64,000 nucleotides of DNA from Hemicordylus capensis (Eukaryota > Chordata > Lepidosauria > Squamata > Cordylidae). The notes under the pieces are model-generated. The model had not been told where the DNA came from and did no database searches. It saw only the letters and a program-made list of their open reading frames with translations. Location: NCBI RefSeq assembly GCF_027244095.1, contig NC_069657.1, positions 144,766,857 through 144,830,856 of the forward strand, given 5' to 3'. How positions within the stretch are numbered: position 1 is the first letter of the stretch; each line of letters opens with the position of its first letter. Made by a program: the position numbers and the translations under genes. Shown here piece after piece: positions 1 through 11,399 of this stretch.

Positions 1-309
1 CATTATTTGGTTAAAATTGTAGACCTGTAGTCCTGTTCCATAAAACTGCAGTTGTTCTTACAGATACCTCAGCTGAACTCAGTAGAATTGCTTGCACAGA
101 CGTGTGGCACTGGGCAGGATTACAGCTGCCATGAGATACTTTTTTTCCTTCTTTTTTCTTTCCCACCACCCCATGGACACATGACTATGGGATTGGTATA
201 ACGGGTTGATCCAGCCATTCCGACTACTGTATAACAGTAAACCTAATCTAATGTTTTGTTTTAATGCTTTTTTATGTCTTTTAAAATTGATTGATTGTAA
301 ACCTAATCT

Positions 310-321
310 ATTTACTCACAG
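310..321 (+). promoter_or_regulatory. Splice acceptor before the first OR
   Basis: A pyrimidine-rich stretch ends in CACAG at 317-321, 22 bases before the ATG at 343. OR genes usually have one or more 5' untranslated exons spliced to a single coding exon, and the other intact ORs here have an acceptor at a similar distance. The upstream exon and promoter cannot be located from this window. Confidence 0.55.
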
Positions 322-342
322 AGCACACCTCATCTGGTCTCA

Positions 343-1278
343 ATGGTGAAGAAAAATCATACCTCTGTGACTGAATTCATTTTCTTGGGATTCACAGACC
401 ATCCAGAGCTCCAGATTCCCCTTTTCCTGCTATTTCTTCTTATCTATGCTGTAACGTTAGTGGGGAATCTCGGAATGATTTTGTTGATCCAGATTGATTC
501 TCGACTTCATACTCCCATGTACTTCTTCCTCAGCAACCTGTCTCTCCTGGATGTTGCCTATTCAACTGTCATTGCTCCCAGAATGCTGATTACATTTGTA
601 ACAGAAAACAAAGCTATTCTGTTCAACGAGTGTGCGGTTCAATTCTTTTTTTTCTGCGTTGCTGTGTCCTGTGAATGCTGCCTCTTGGCTGCAATGGCAT
701 ATGATCGTTTCACAGCCATCTGCAGCCCACTGCTGTATACAGTCATCATGTCCAGAAGACTCTGCATTCTGCTGGTTGTCACTGCATACCTCTGTGGCTT
801 TGTGAATGCACTTGTTCAGACAAGTTTAATATTCAATTTGTCATTCTGTGGCTCCAATGTCATTGACCATTTCTTCTGTGATGTGCTCCCTGTTCTGAAA
901 CTGTCTTGCACCGATGCACACATGACTCATAACGTGCACTTCACTTTATCCAGCATAATTGTGATCAGCACTGTCTTGACTGTTCTGGTCTCCTACCTAT
1001 ACATCCTGGCAGCCATTCTCCGAATCAAATCAACGGATGGTCGACGCAAGACTTTCTCCACCTGTGCCTCCCACTTGACTGCTGTGACCATCTTTTTTGG
1101 AACAGTTGCATTCATGTACATAAGACCCAATTATAAGTTTGCAGTGAATGAGGACAAAATAATCTCTGTGTTCTATACTCTAGTGATCCCTATGTTAAAT
1201 CCCTTGATTTACAGCTTGAGGAACAAGGAAGTGAAGGATGTCATGAAGAGAATGATCCAAAGGACATTTTCTTCCTAA
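343..1278 (+). CDS. Olfactory receptor, class II type, intact
   Basis: Odorant-sensing G-protein-coupled receptor of the olfactory neuron cilium membrane, expected to couple to the olfactory Gs-type protein. The 311-codon single-exon frame has the normal OR length. Visible landmarks: N-glycosylation site NHT at residue 5; GN in TM1 (41-42); LHTPMY (55-60); C97 at the top of TM3, paired in the family with an ECL2 cysteine (C169, C179 and C189 are present); MAYDRF (118-123), with F where most ORs have Y; SY in TM5 (217-218); KTFSTCASH (236-244); PMLNPLIY in TM7 (283-290). The start is the first ATG after a splice acceptor. By inspection it resembles the 59.1 kb OR more than the 12.2/31.7 kb pair. 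Subfamily is not assigned; the motifs suggest the group containing OR5, OR8 and OR9. The ligand cannot be predicted. Confidence 0.95.
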   Translation: MVKKNHTSVTEFIFLGFTDHPELQIPLFLLFLLIYAVTLVGNLGMILLIQIDSRLHTPMYFFLSNLSLLDVAYSTVIAPRMLITFVTENKAILFNECAVQFFFFCVAVSCECCLLAAMAYDRFTAICSPLLYTVIMSRRLCILLVVTAYLCGFVNALVQTSLIFNLSFCGSNVIDHFFCDVLPVLKLSCTDAHMTHNVHFTLSSIIVISTVLTVLVSYLYILAAILRIKSTDGRRKTFSTCASHLTAVTIFFGTVAFMYIRPNYKFAVNEDKIISVFYTLVIPMLNPLIYSLRNKEVKDVMKRMIQRTFSS

Positions 1279-2199
1279 TAAGCATCCATGCTAAAAAGGA
1301 CTTATGTAGAAATAAGAAGAGATTCTGGAACAAACAGCACTACTTGGTGCCAGTGGCAGCCTAAGGCAAATACCATTTGCTGTCCCATGCCAGCCTCATT
1401 GGCACTGCCTTCCACTTAACCAGCCTTGCCACTCAGGCTGGAACCTGGCACTGACACCACCTATCTTCTTCAGGGGCAGATCCAAAAGGGGCTGCCAGGG
1501 TGCTCAGACACCCCCTGTGAATTGATTGGCATTGCAAACAAAATGATTGTCCCATGGTCTGGGTCATTCATCATCCCTGGTGGCCAAGTGCTCTCTTCCA
1601 CCTCCTTCTCCTCCTTCTGACAACAGGGCACCCGCAGCCTGGCCCGCCAATCAAGCTCTCTCTTCAACCCCTTCCTCTCTCCCGGTTGTCAGTCTCAATG
1701 AGGCAGAGAGTGCAGCACCTGAATTTGTGTGTCAGGCTCGTCCTTAGGGTGGGGTGACCAGGGCGATTGCCCCAGCTCCACTCTGGGACAGCACCTGCAG
1801 GGGCATGCCTGCCCTGTAAGAATTGACCTTCCTCCCCTCTCCCAGCTCAGCCAATTTGTAAAATTACAGCCTGCAAGAGCTGAGTGCAGGCTTGCCTGCT
1901 ATCCAAAGGCTCTTTACAGGAGATTATACACTGCTACAGCTCCCTTTCCAGACTGACTCTCAGCTGTTCAGCAGGTGGGCAGGGCTTCCAAGGGCTTCTC
2001 TGCTGGAGCAGCCCTCCCTAAAGGCCTTCCAGTTACTGAAAGTCTCCCCAGTCCCTGAAGCTCTCTAGCAGAGAGGCAGAGTGTCCAGCACTGGCTGCCC
2101 ACCAGAGTGCTGTAAACACCCTCTGCCCTTCCTGCCCTACAGCCCTGGGCTGTGCAGAGAGCTTGTACCTTCCTCCTCCTTCTCAGGGCCAGCAATGAA
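1279..2199. other. Non-coding DNA, nothing recognised
   Basis: This is moderately GC-rich sequence downstream of the first OR. Short open frames on both strands show no protein-like composition or motif. It may be an old repeat, but no diagnostic end, tail or target duplication is visible. Confidence 0.5.
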
Positions 2200-2705
2200 A
2201 GGTATGGGATTTCCCTTTTTTCATAATTCCCCACCCCCATGTGTATTTATGGAATGGCTTCCTATAGGGCTTTGATATCGGGCAAAGATATAGGGTGAGG
2301 TGGGAGGGCTCTGAAATGGATTGGACAAGTTGCTTATTTTAAATAATTTTTTTAATTTTTTTTAAATCCACAAATGTCCTGCAACTGGCTTGTTTCATAG
2401 CAGAAAATTACCAAAACCTCTGGAACTGAAGCCCCACCTTAGACCATCATTCTATCCCCGTGTGGAGGAATCTTCCCTTTGCCTTCATAAAAAAGGGTAA
2501 AAGCACCCCACTTTTTGCCCCACCCTCTAGGTCACCTGGAATGACTTGGCATAGGGCTTTGAGATCAGTCACAGATATAGGGCAGGGTGGGAGAGCTCTG
2601 AATGTTGAAATTGAAATGGTTTGGACGAATTGTTTATTCTTAATATTTTTTGGATTTTTTTCTAAAAATATCAAAAGTCCTATACGTGGCTTGTTTCATT
2701 ATTTT
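2200..2705. repeat. Imperfect direct duplication, period about 280 bases
   Basis: The block at about 2200-2410 recurs, diverged, at about 2480-2705. Shared landmarks in the same order are GGCTTTGA (2268 and 2548), GATATAGGG, a GGTGGGAG-GCTCTGAA stretch, an A/T-rich run and GGCTTGTTTCAT (2387 and 2690). It is a local tandem duplication, or two repeats internal to an unrecognised element. Confidence 0.6.
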
Positions 2706-3439
2706 TAATAATTTTTCCTACAGTAGTCAAGCTGCCAGAAAGAGTTCTCTCTTTAAGCATCTTAACTCTCATCTTAAACCCAAGGTTTTGGGATTACTGA
2801 AATTCTAGTCATTTTAAAAAGTAAAATCTGATTAGACACTATGGGGAAGAGTTTACCAAACCACAAAGAAGGACTTCCTGATTTTGTACACCAACAATTT
2901 TGTACAACCTTCAACTAAGATCCAATCACACTCCTGTCCCCTCCCGTCCCCCCAAAAACACAATGTAATGAAATGAGTGGTTTCAGTAATAGTGACAATG
3001 TGATCTCACCTCATGATTATTCAGCAGTGTATGACACAACAAGAAACAGGTAATTTGTGTTCACTTTAAATATGTACTTCATTTCCCCCTTTTTAAAACA
3101 CACACACATACAGACACCATTAAAAATAACAAACGCTTTCACAACAGTGTCCAAAACTACAAATCCCCCCCCCCCCCCCCCGAATTTCCCATTAAAACCT
3201 AAGTTCTCCTGCTTGATTTAATTTCCTCCAGGATAGTGTTATCAGCAAAACAGTGGTAGGCCTTAAACCAATCTGACTGAAATAGTCAGAGGTACTCTTA
3301 GGACCGGGCCATGGGGATCTGGCCCAGTCCTTCACCACCTGGGGGCCCTCCAAATGGTCCCCTCAGTGCCGGTAGTGGTGGACATCTGCGCAATTTTCAC
3401 TTGTGCTCTAAAAAGAATGGAAATGGCAACTTAAGGTGC
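2706..3439. other. Non-coding DNA with a poly-C run
   Basis: No gene is seen. A run of 17 C lies at 3165-3181, preceded by short CA-rich sequence around 3100. The last part (about 3440-3483) resembles a small L2 LINE scrap encoding the RLDYCNAL-type motif that occurs in the L2 copies at 34.0 and 61.8 kb. Confidence 0.4.
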
Positions 3440-3485
3440 CCATCTTCATGTCTGTACCAGGCTTGACTACTGTAATGCACTCTAT

Positions 3486-4332
3486 AATTATTAGTATTTA
3501 TTTACACACTCAGACAGGTGTTATTGACTGGTTTGTTTTATCCAGACATCGAGTACTTCACAAGGACCTGGGATGGCTGCATTTTATGGTCAATGTTGTT
3601 GCTGTTGTTATAGATATTGTTGCAGAATATAGGCTGTTCCTAGTAAATTTTGTAATTGGCTTTTTGTAATTGGCTGATGGTGATTTCTGTGGCCCCTATG
3701 GTATTGAGGTGCTCTTCAAGGTCTTTTGGAACTGCACCCAGGGCGCCAATTACCACTGGGATTATTTGGGTCTTTTTCTGCCACAGCCTTTCAATTTCAA
3801 TTTGTAGATCTTTGTATTTGGTGATTTTTTCTATTTCTTTTTCTTCTGTTCTGCTATCTCCTGGTATTGCTGTGTCGATTATTTTGACTTGTTTTTCTTT
3901 CTTCTCGCTGACAGTTATATCTGGTGTATTGTGTGGCAGATGTTTGTCTGTTTGTAGTTGGAAGTCCCATAATATTTTTACATCTTCATTTTATTCATCT
4001 TGTTCAATTTTATGGTCCCACCAATTTTTGGCTACAGGTAGCTTGTATTTTTTGCAGATGTTCCAGTGTTATCATCCCTGCTACCTTGTCATGCCTTTGT
4101 TTGTAGTCAGTCTGTGTGATCTTTTTACAACAGCTGATTAGGTGGTCCACTGTTTCATCTGCTTCTTTACAAAGGCGGCACTTGCTGTTTGTTGTTGACT
4201 TTTCTACTTTTGCTCTTATTGCATTTGTTCTTAGTGCCTGTTCTTGTGCAGCCAGTATTAAACCCTCAGTTTCTTTCTTCAAGTTGCCATTCTTAAGCCA
4301 TTGCCAGGTCTTGGTGATGTCTGATTTTCCCC
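3486..4332 (-). mobile_element. R4-clade LINE, 5'-truncated 3' fragment (copy A)
   Basis: The minus strand carries the end of the single ORF of an R4/Dong-type LINE. The zinc finger reads CRLCKEADETVDHLISCC (C-x2-C-x8-H-x4-C), as found before the restriction-like endonuclease of R2/R4 elements. The 3' untranslated end is at the low-coordinate side (TTTACACA-type sequence near 3490) and matches the ends at 11264 and 27582. It is cut off at its 5' side near 4332, where sequence shared with the copies at 11.1 and 28.4 kb stops. Frame breaks make it non-functional. Confidence 0.75.
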
Positions 4333-5584
4333 TAGCAGGCCACCATACCAACACACAGTGACACAACTAAGAAGACAACCAACTGGAAACCAAAAAACCA
4401 CCACAGAAACAGACCTGCTGCTGTGTCCGCACAACTGCAAAGGCAAGGGGACCAAAACAAACAACAGCACAGACTACACAACAACAGCCACAACCCAGCA
4501 AGACCTAACAAGATGGCTCAAGGCAGTAAAACCAACCCAGCATGCAAACTGCAAAGAAAGAGGAGCAAGGCAAAAAAAACCCACAACAACACACTGAAGG
4601 AGAACTTAAAGTAACACATGACACGCACCTGGTTATTTTGCTCTTCTCTTCATGTGCAATGCATGTGTTTTGCCTGTGGGGAAAGAAATGCCTGAGTGTC
4701 TGGTCCACCACATCTTTTCTGGAGGCTACACAGGGCCCCAGACACATGGTGGCACCAGAGCACATATAGTCATAAGTGGTGTGCGTGCATGTTTGCATTT
4801 CGTGTGTGCGTGTGTGTGCTGCTAGCTAGAAGACGGGAAAGAGAAGGGGGCTCTGAAAAAATTAAAGGGATAGGAAAATCTGGCTCAGAGGCGGGTCAAT
4901 GGAGGCCACACATGACGTAGTGTGGTAGGAGACCACTTAATCATCATGGCCGGTGCATGCGTGTCTGGTGTGTGTTTTTGCATCGATGTCAGCAGAACCA
5001 AATGAGAGGGAAAGGGGGGGGCACACTTAATAAAAACAGTTCACAAATACATATGTACACAAGTATATATACAAATAGATCAATACAGCAGCTTTACAGT
5101 AATATTTACACCACCAACAACTATCTACACAAACCAAACCAAAAATATTATCTACAGAAAGGAAAGGAAAAAACTCTCCTACTGACAACATTCACCACCA
5201 CCCCACACAAACAACAGAAGAAACCTCCATGCACGCACACACTCTTACACACATATGCACACACACAACACTTCTACCTACACAAGCACATATTTACATA
5301 CACTGAAATATTTACAAATATACATGTCATCTACACAGTGCCACATTGGCAAAACTGCCTAGTGTCTGTGTGCCCACGGCCACCCTGAGTGCTGTGCTCA
5401 GGTGGAACCAGGGGCTAGTTCAGCACTGGGTTACACCAGTGGGTGGGTGTGTCCAGTGCCTAGTCATGGCACTAGTGGGCATGCTGCGACATGGCACGGC
5501 TGAAGTAGGAAATGGGGAGGGGAGGGATGAGTGGGAAGCTACTGCCAGGCAGGTGACCGACACCATGGGTCAACCATGGGCCAA
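4333..5584. other. A/C-rich non-coding DNA, possibly the 3' side of the hAT element
   Basis: No recognisable protein is seen. Sequence at 4350-4620 and 5025-5340 is rich in CACAA, ACAAC and TTTACA-like words. It lies just past the C-terminus of the minus-strand hAT transposase, so it may be that element's 3' untranslated and subterminal DNA. No terminal inverted repeat or 8-base target duplication could be identified. Confidence 0.35.
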
Positions 5585-7077
5585 TCACTCACCCAGCTCA
5601 AACTCCAGCTCGGGGTAGTAGAGCAGGGGGAGATTAACCTTGAGGAAAACCAGCTGCTCAACCAAGCCAGGGACCAACCGGGACTGAGTGGGTGTTACCA
5701 TGTCGCCAGCATGTGAAAACACCTGCTCACTCTGGACACTGGTTGGCGGACAGGAGAGGAGGCATGCAGCAACCACCACCAGGTCCAGCCAGACTTGGCG
5801 ATGTGTTCCCCAGAACTGAGCATGGTCCATCTCTGGGTCTTCCTCCACAGGCTCCTCCAAGTATTGGGCAACGCATTGCACAGCACTGGTGGGCCTGGTA
5901 GGCGGAGCTTCCCATAAACCGGGCAACGTGTCAAGGCACACCCGCTTAAACCACTGGGCTGATTTAGTGGGAGGAACTACTTGTTGCATTGGTGCCACTG
6001 CCTGGGATGCTGCGCCACCAGACTGGGATGAAGAAGAGGTGGGAACTGAAGGGTTGCCCACACTGCTGCTGCTGGGTGTGGGTTGCGCACGCTTGGGGAA
6101 AAACCATCACCACCTTCCTGGTCTCTGCCAGTTGTAATGACCTCCTCTTCCTTAACTCTGTTGACCAGGAGGACCCTCCACCTGGACAAGTCATCCACCC
6201 AAACGACATTGCACTTGATGGTTGGGTCACATAGATAAGCCAGGACATACTCCTCCCTCTCACCCAACTCCTTGACCAGCCTGTCAACAACCCCGGCCCT
6301 TAGCCTTCCAGACAGATCATGCCCCTCTGGCATGGTCAGCAAAGTCCGGAGTTCACCCATCAGCTTCTCCAGGAAGAGAGCTGCAGGCAGGGCTTGGCTC
6401 AGAAGAGTGGTGTCATCACACAAGCGCTTCATGGCAAACAGGAAGGGCTTGACTGCCAACACCATCTCGGACGTGAACATCTACTCCACATTGGATAGGT
6501 CGCACATGCCCAAGGACTCATTCCTCACCAGGTCATCAAGAGCCACCTCCTGCTCCAGCAGGCACTGGAACAAGAGGAAGGTGGAGTTCCACGGGGTATG
6601 TACATCCGTGGGGATGAGGTGTTGTGGAAGCCCATGTACATGCTGCTGCTCATGAAGTAGACACCTGGACTTCTCACTCTGGTGGAAGTGGGCTGCAACC
6701 TTGTGGGACTTCTCCACAAGCACAGCTGTGGCAGCTACAGCACCTACCATGGGGCGGTCATGTTCCCTAGATGCCTTGGCCTCCTTGAGGCCAAGGGCGT
6801 CCCTGACAGCCAGGTGGAGCGTGTGTGCCATTCACCGTATATTCACACACTCCATCACTGACTCTACCACTGCCATTACGTTGGAGCCATTGTCTGTCAC
6901 AATGAAGCCCGAGGTGAGGTGTGACAACCCACCTACCCACTCCTCAGTTTGGCAGCTGAGTACGGCTGCCACCTCCTCCTTTGTGTGCTTGACATCCAAG
7001 GTCTCCATGTGCAGGATGGCCACCTGTGCCAAAGTGTGGTGTGGGATGCACTGGAGCCAGAGGCAGCACTGGAGGCT

Positions 7078-7123
<46 letters not shown>

Positions 7124-8130
7124 ACCTCACCAGTGGGTGATCAGGGCCAGGAATCCCACTCACACTGTTCCACAGATCAGTGGTGAAATGCACGCTGTTG
7201 CCGGCCGGTGCTGCATGCAGCATGGCTGACATGAGCTCCCTGCACCGCCTGTATAGGGAGGGGACCATGTTCCAGCTGAACGTGGTCCTTGAGGAGATGG
7301 TGTAGTCGGGCGCTAGCAGCTGGAGTATCCAGTGGAAGCCGGAGTTCTTTACCACCTGAAAAGGCTGGTCGTCAGTGGCCATCATCTCCCCTATGAGGTG
7401 GGTAAGAAGAGATGGGTCCACGTGACCAGGGCGCTTCTTGCCAAATGACTGTGCCCACTGCTTGACTGGCTGCGTGCCCTGCTTCATGGAAGCTGGTGCA
7501 CTGCCCTTGTCAATACTAGTCGCAGACACATGAGGCGTACTAGTGCTGTTAGCAGAATAAAGGAGATCCAGGGGATACCATCACATGTGTCACCACATGG
7601 AGGTCGTCCCCAGATGCAGTGGACACAGCGAGCAGTGGTTGGGGCATCTGGAGGGGCCAAACATCGCTGCTCTGGGTGGCCTCCAACGCCCTGGGTACCA
7701 TCTTGGGCCCCTTGGGTGATGGCAGACATAGGGGGGCTGCTGGTGCTCACTCACCACCATCACCCACCCCCCTTCCACCCTTCGTGGAAGAAGAAGGGCC
7801 CAGCTTCACTGGGGGAGGGGCCACTCCCTCCACCGGGGCCACTCCCTCCACCTCAGCAGCAGACCCTTCCCCCTCGGAGTCAGACTGGGAGGACCCAGCA
7901 CTGTACTCCTCCATGACCTGGGCATCATCAGTGTGCCCCCCACTGAGTGGCGAGAGGAGCATTGGAGGGGCAGAAAGAGGGAGGGAAAATCTGGCTGCAC
8001 TGCCAGCTGTCAAGCCCCTGCCCTCCACTCCCACAACGGAAGGAGCTTCCCTGGCAGGAGATCCCCACACACTGCCAGGCTCTGCACTGGGCACCAGCCC
8101 CGGTGGTGCACCACCCAATGGACCCGTCAC
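5585..8130 (-). pseudogene. hAT-superfamily transposase, broken
   Basis: This is a decayed DNA-transposon transposase read right to left. The N-terminal part (about 8130-7750) is Pro/Gly/Ser/acidic low complexity. A degenerate BED-like zinc finger (ARCVHC) follows near 7630, then the catalytic-core region (HFTTDLWNS near 7180; FIVTDNGSNVMAVVES near 6880; MAHTLHLAV near 6815) and the C-terminal hAT dimerisation region (LLSCPPTSVQSEQVFSHAGD near 5720; about 5590-5760 overall). In-frame stops occur at about 6832 and 6481, the first where related proteins have Cys before MAHTLHL. Frame changes occur near 6061 and around the CT-repeat at 7086-7121. It is not a host gene. Superfamily confidence is high; the exact family is unknown. 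Confidence 0.85.
7086..7121. repeat. (CT)n microsatellite inside the hAT transposase
   Basis: This is an almost pure CT run. Read on the minus strand it gives an Arg-Glu dipeptide tract within the transposase reading frame, so it expanded inside former coding DNA. Confidence 0.9.
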
Positions 8131-8334
8131 TGGTCCAGGAACTGGTTTGGTGGCAGCACGCTCTTCCAGATCGGAAAGCCTTCATGCCACTGCCTCACCT
8201 GGGCCAAATAATTCACCAATGGGGGCCTGTGGGACCCCAGGATGGGGTCTAGGACAACTCTCTGTGGCCAACTCACTGTGGGACATCTCAACGTGGCTGA
8301 CTAATTGCAGGGACAACTCAATGTGAATCTCTGG

Positions 8335-8575
8335 CAGACACTTCAAAGCAGCTCCCTGCTCTCTCTTCGTTCTCCAAGAAACCCGATAGTGCCCTGCACT
8401 TCAAAGCAGTTCCCAGCTCTCTCTTCGCAAACAAACCCGATAGTGCCCCACATTTCAGAACAGTTCCTTGCTCTCTCTATAGGGCTTGGAAGTGGGAGAA
8501 GGAGGCACAGAACAGTCCGCCCTGCACTTCAAGTGGCCTGCACTTCAAAACAGTTCCCTGCTTTCTCTATAGGAA
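8335..8575. repeat. Degenerate tandem repeats, unit about 55-60 bases
   Basis: The motif CTTCAAA(G/A)CAG(C/T)TCCC followed by GCTCTCTCT occurs about four times (near 8340, 8400, 8450 and 8545). The first two units also share AAACCCGATAGTGCCC. This lies between the 5' side of the hAT pseudogene and the MULE-like frame, and could be subterminal repeats of either. Confidence 0.6.
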
Positions 8576-8581
8576 TGGGAA

Positions 8582-9049
8582 GTGCGCTCCTGTCAGGATA
8601 TGCTGGTGCTCATGCAGCTAAGCTTGGCTCTAAGCCTCCTTGATTTGAATTTCCACATTAAGACAAAAAGGGCTTTGGAGAAGCATCCAGGCAGTAGAGG
8701 ACACGGTAGACTGGCTCTTTTGTTTCCTGCACCAATGTGGAATCTGTTCGACAGAACACTGAATGGCGATGATCGCACTAACAACCATGCCGAAGCTGCT
8801 CATCATTGCCTCCGAGCCGAACTTGGAATGTGCCATCCTGTGATCTGGAAGTTCATTGATGGCCTCAGAAAGGTGCAGAAGGGCAGAGACGCCTATTACA
8901 AACAGCTTGTTTCAGGCCACAGTCCTCTGGTCAAGTTGAAGAAATACTGCAAAGCAGATGAGCATCTTTCAAAGATTGTGTCCAATTACAGCAATAGAAG
9001 CCGCATAGAATACTTGCGTGCTATGGCTCACAATTATCAAATAGTTTAA
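8582..9049 (+). pseudogene. MULE-like transposase C-terminal fragment
   Basis: This is a 155-codon open frame. From about residue 45 it reads like the C-terminal part of MULE/FLYWCH-associated transposases: MWNLFDRTLNGDDRTNNHAE, then a HPVIWKFIDGL block. About 110 codons there are undisrupted, and an AATAAA lies at 9071-9076, just past the stop. The upstream catalytic domain is absent in all frames, and the first ~40 residues look unrelated, so the ATG is arbitrary. It is most likely a 3' fragment of a DNA transposon. A small domesticated exon is possible but unsupported. The family call is made from memory of the motif pattern. Confidence 0.5.
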
Positions 9050-9265
9050 CAAGAATGTTTTTTTAAGTTCAAATAAAGTAATAATTGCATGTCTGCTGGT
9101 TGCTGGCAGAAGCGGGCTGCTCTCCAACTCCTCCGCCCACTTCTCATCCCTACAGAGATAGCAGGGAACTGTTTTGAAATGATCAAGGGTGCATGGAACC
9201 TCATTTCTAAAGCCATCATCATATATCAGACTGTACAAAGTCTTTACAGCTTAGGAGTGGAATTG

Positions 9266-10028
9266 AGAGTGATTTCTAGCCAATACCAAATCAACCATAA
9301 AATAAGCCATGCCCTCATTATGCCTTGATTTTTTGCTTTGGAAGCGACATCCTATTCTCTCCACTGGTAAGTCCTTAGATATCCTGATAGACTTATCCTG
9401 AAAGACTCTCAGCATGCTCCTGAAATGCATTTCTGGCAATCATACTTCTCAACCATACATTTGTGTAAAAACTTATTACATTTGCTGGCATTTATTTTTC
9501 TTTTTTCCCTACAAAAGCCACGTAGTTTGGTAGCCTTTCTGTGATGCAGCTGCAGAAGTCTTCCTGTGTCTCTAAGCAACCAGCATATATACTGATCTCT
9601 ATAAAGTCAGACTGAAGTCAGAAAGTCAGTTTCTGATGGACTTCTGAACTTCAATATGTTTTGTTCTCTTTTTGCAGCCGGCATTTAAACGTCAGCCACA
9701 GAAAAGTGCCAACAGAAGTGAACAGAATGACCCATCATACCTTTTGTGAATTCAAGGAGAGAGGGGTTTTCAACTCAGTCAAAATATATTTTAGTTTGTT
9801 TCTCCCCCTTCTGTGATTCCACAGAGTTGAACATCTTAATTTGACTCTGTGTTTAATTCTATTATTATATTGATTATATAATATTTCAACTGATGTTTGT
9901 GAGCCACTTTGGGGGCCCCACCGGCTGAAAGAAAGAAAGAAAATCTATATTGGCCATGATCTAGCAAACCCATTTGGGCACACAAAGGCTTGCATGCCTT
10001 GAGATGGTTTATTTCTTCATTCAACACA
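9266..10028. repeat. Left arm of OR module duplication, copy A
   Basis: This non-coding block is co-linear with 18607-19800, with only scattered differences (for example GCCATGCCCTCATTATGCCT and AGACTCTCAGCATGCTCCTG occur in both). It marks the upstream part of a duplicated module whose gene is the OR at 12204. The duplicate block lies upstream of the near-identical OR at 31689. Confidence 0.85.
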
Positions 10029-10510
10029 AGTTATCCCTTAGGAGTCAGGGGAAAGCCTCACTATAGGAAGAAAAGAGGTACACTTGGCAACCGAGAAAAG
10101 CTGTTCTGCTACTTCTTCATACACAATGGGGGACAGAAATTGTCAGTCCTCATCACCACCTCCAAAAATGTATCAATGGAATGTATTTAGAGTACAACTG
10201 AACTCTAAATACAGAGTGGAGGAAAGTCTTTCTCCCCTCCTCCCTGCCTACAGTATGAGAAATCATTTCATATCCAAATTTAACAAAGCATGTGTTTGGG
10301 AGCCCTTATTATTTTAACCCCATCTTCTCTCTTTCTATGAAGTTGTTAAAATGGTTTGTCTTAAGCTGGGTTCTCATGGAAGCAATGAAGTTCTGTTTGG
10401 GCCTTATCACTTGAGACTGCAGATGGGAGTTCACAGGATGGGAAGGCTTGCCTAAATACACAAAGGTATCCTATGCACAGAACACTAGCATGCAGGGGAG
10501 AAAGCTACTG
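10029..10510. other. Non-coding DNA, nothing recognised
   Basis: This is A/T-balanced sequence between the duplicated block and an R4 fragment. Similarity to copy B stops here, consistent with later loss or replacement. No motif or coding signal is seen. Confidence 0.45.
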
Positions 10511-11230
10511 GGAAAGCCACTGGGATTATTTTGGTCTTCTTCTGCCACAGCCTTTCAATTTCAATTTGTAGATCTTTGTATTTTGTGATTTTTCTATTTC
10601 TTTTTCTTCTATTCTGCTATCCCCTGGTATTGCTATGTCGATTATTTTGACTTGTTTTTCTTTCTTCTCGACTACAGTGATATCTGGTGTATTGTGTGGC
10701 AGATGTTTGTCTGTTTGTAGTCGGAAGTCCCATAATATTTTTACATCTTCATTTTCTTCAACTTTTTCAATTTTATGATCCCACCAATTTTTGGCTACAG
10801 GTAGCTTGTATTTTTTGCAGATGTTCCAGTGTATCATCCCTGCTACCTTGTCATGCCTTTGTTTGTAGTCAGTCTGTGCGATCTTTTTACAACAGCTGAT
10901 CAGGTGGTCCACTGTTTCATCAGCTTCTTTACAAAGGCGGCACTTGCTGTTTGTTGTTGATGTTTCAACTTTTGCTCTTATTGCATTTGTTCTTAGTGCC
11001 TGTTCTTGTGTAGCCAGTATTAAACCCTCAGTTTCTTTCTTCAAGTTGCCATTCTTAAGCCATTGCCAGGTCTTGGTGATGTCTGATTTTCCACTTATAT
11101 TGTGCAAATATTGACCATGCAATGGCTTCTTTTTCCATTTTTCTGTTTGGTTCTTTATTTGCTCTTTCTTGTAGGCCTGCTTTGTTTCATTGGTGTTTAA
11201 TAGTTTCTCGTTATTGACCCTTTTAAGTTG
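10511..11230 (-). mobile_element. R4-clade LINE fragment (copy B) with endonuclease domain
   Basis: The minus strand encodes a clean 198-residue stretch: the zinc finger CRLCKEADETVDHLISCC, then a restriction-like endonuclease segment containing NTPDITVVEK and IIDIAIPGD, matching the PD...D-type nuclease of R2/R4 LINEs. These elements use that nuclease and a reverse transcriptase to copy themselves into the target site. The 5' part is missing beyond about 11230 and the extreme 3' end is missing below 10511. It is the best-preserved nuclease region of the R4 pieces here. Confidence 0.8.
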
Positions 11231-11380
11231 TTTTTTAAATTATTTTTATTTATTTATTTATTTATTTACACAGTCAGACAGGTGTTATTGACTGGTTTGT
11301 TTTATCCAGACATCAAGTCCTTCCCAAGGACCTGGGATGGCTGAATTTTATTGTCAGTGTTGTTGTTGTTGTTGTTATCT
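11231..11380 (-). mobile_element. R4 LINE 3' end only
   Basis: A (TTTA)n tail at about 11240-11264 is followed by the R4 3' untranslated sequence (CAGTCAGACAGGTGTTATTG), as at 3490 and 27582. It stops at a GTT-repeat near 11378. It lies directly beside copy B in the same orientation. It is either a second heavily truncated insertion or a rearranged piece of the same one. Confidence 0.65.
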
Positions 11381-11399
11381 TTTCCCCTGAGACCTTTTT

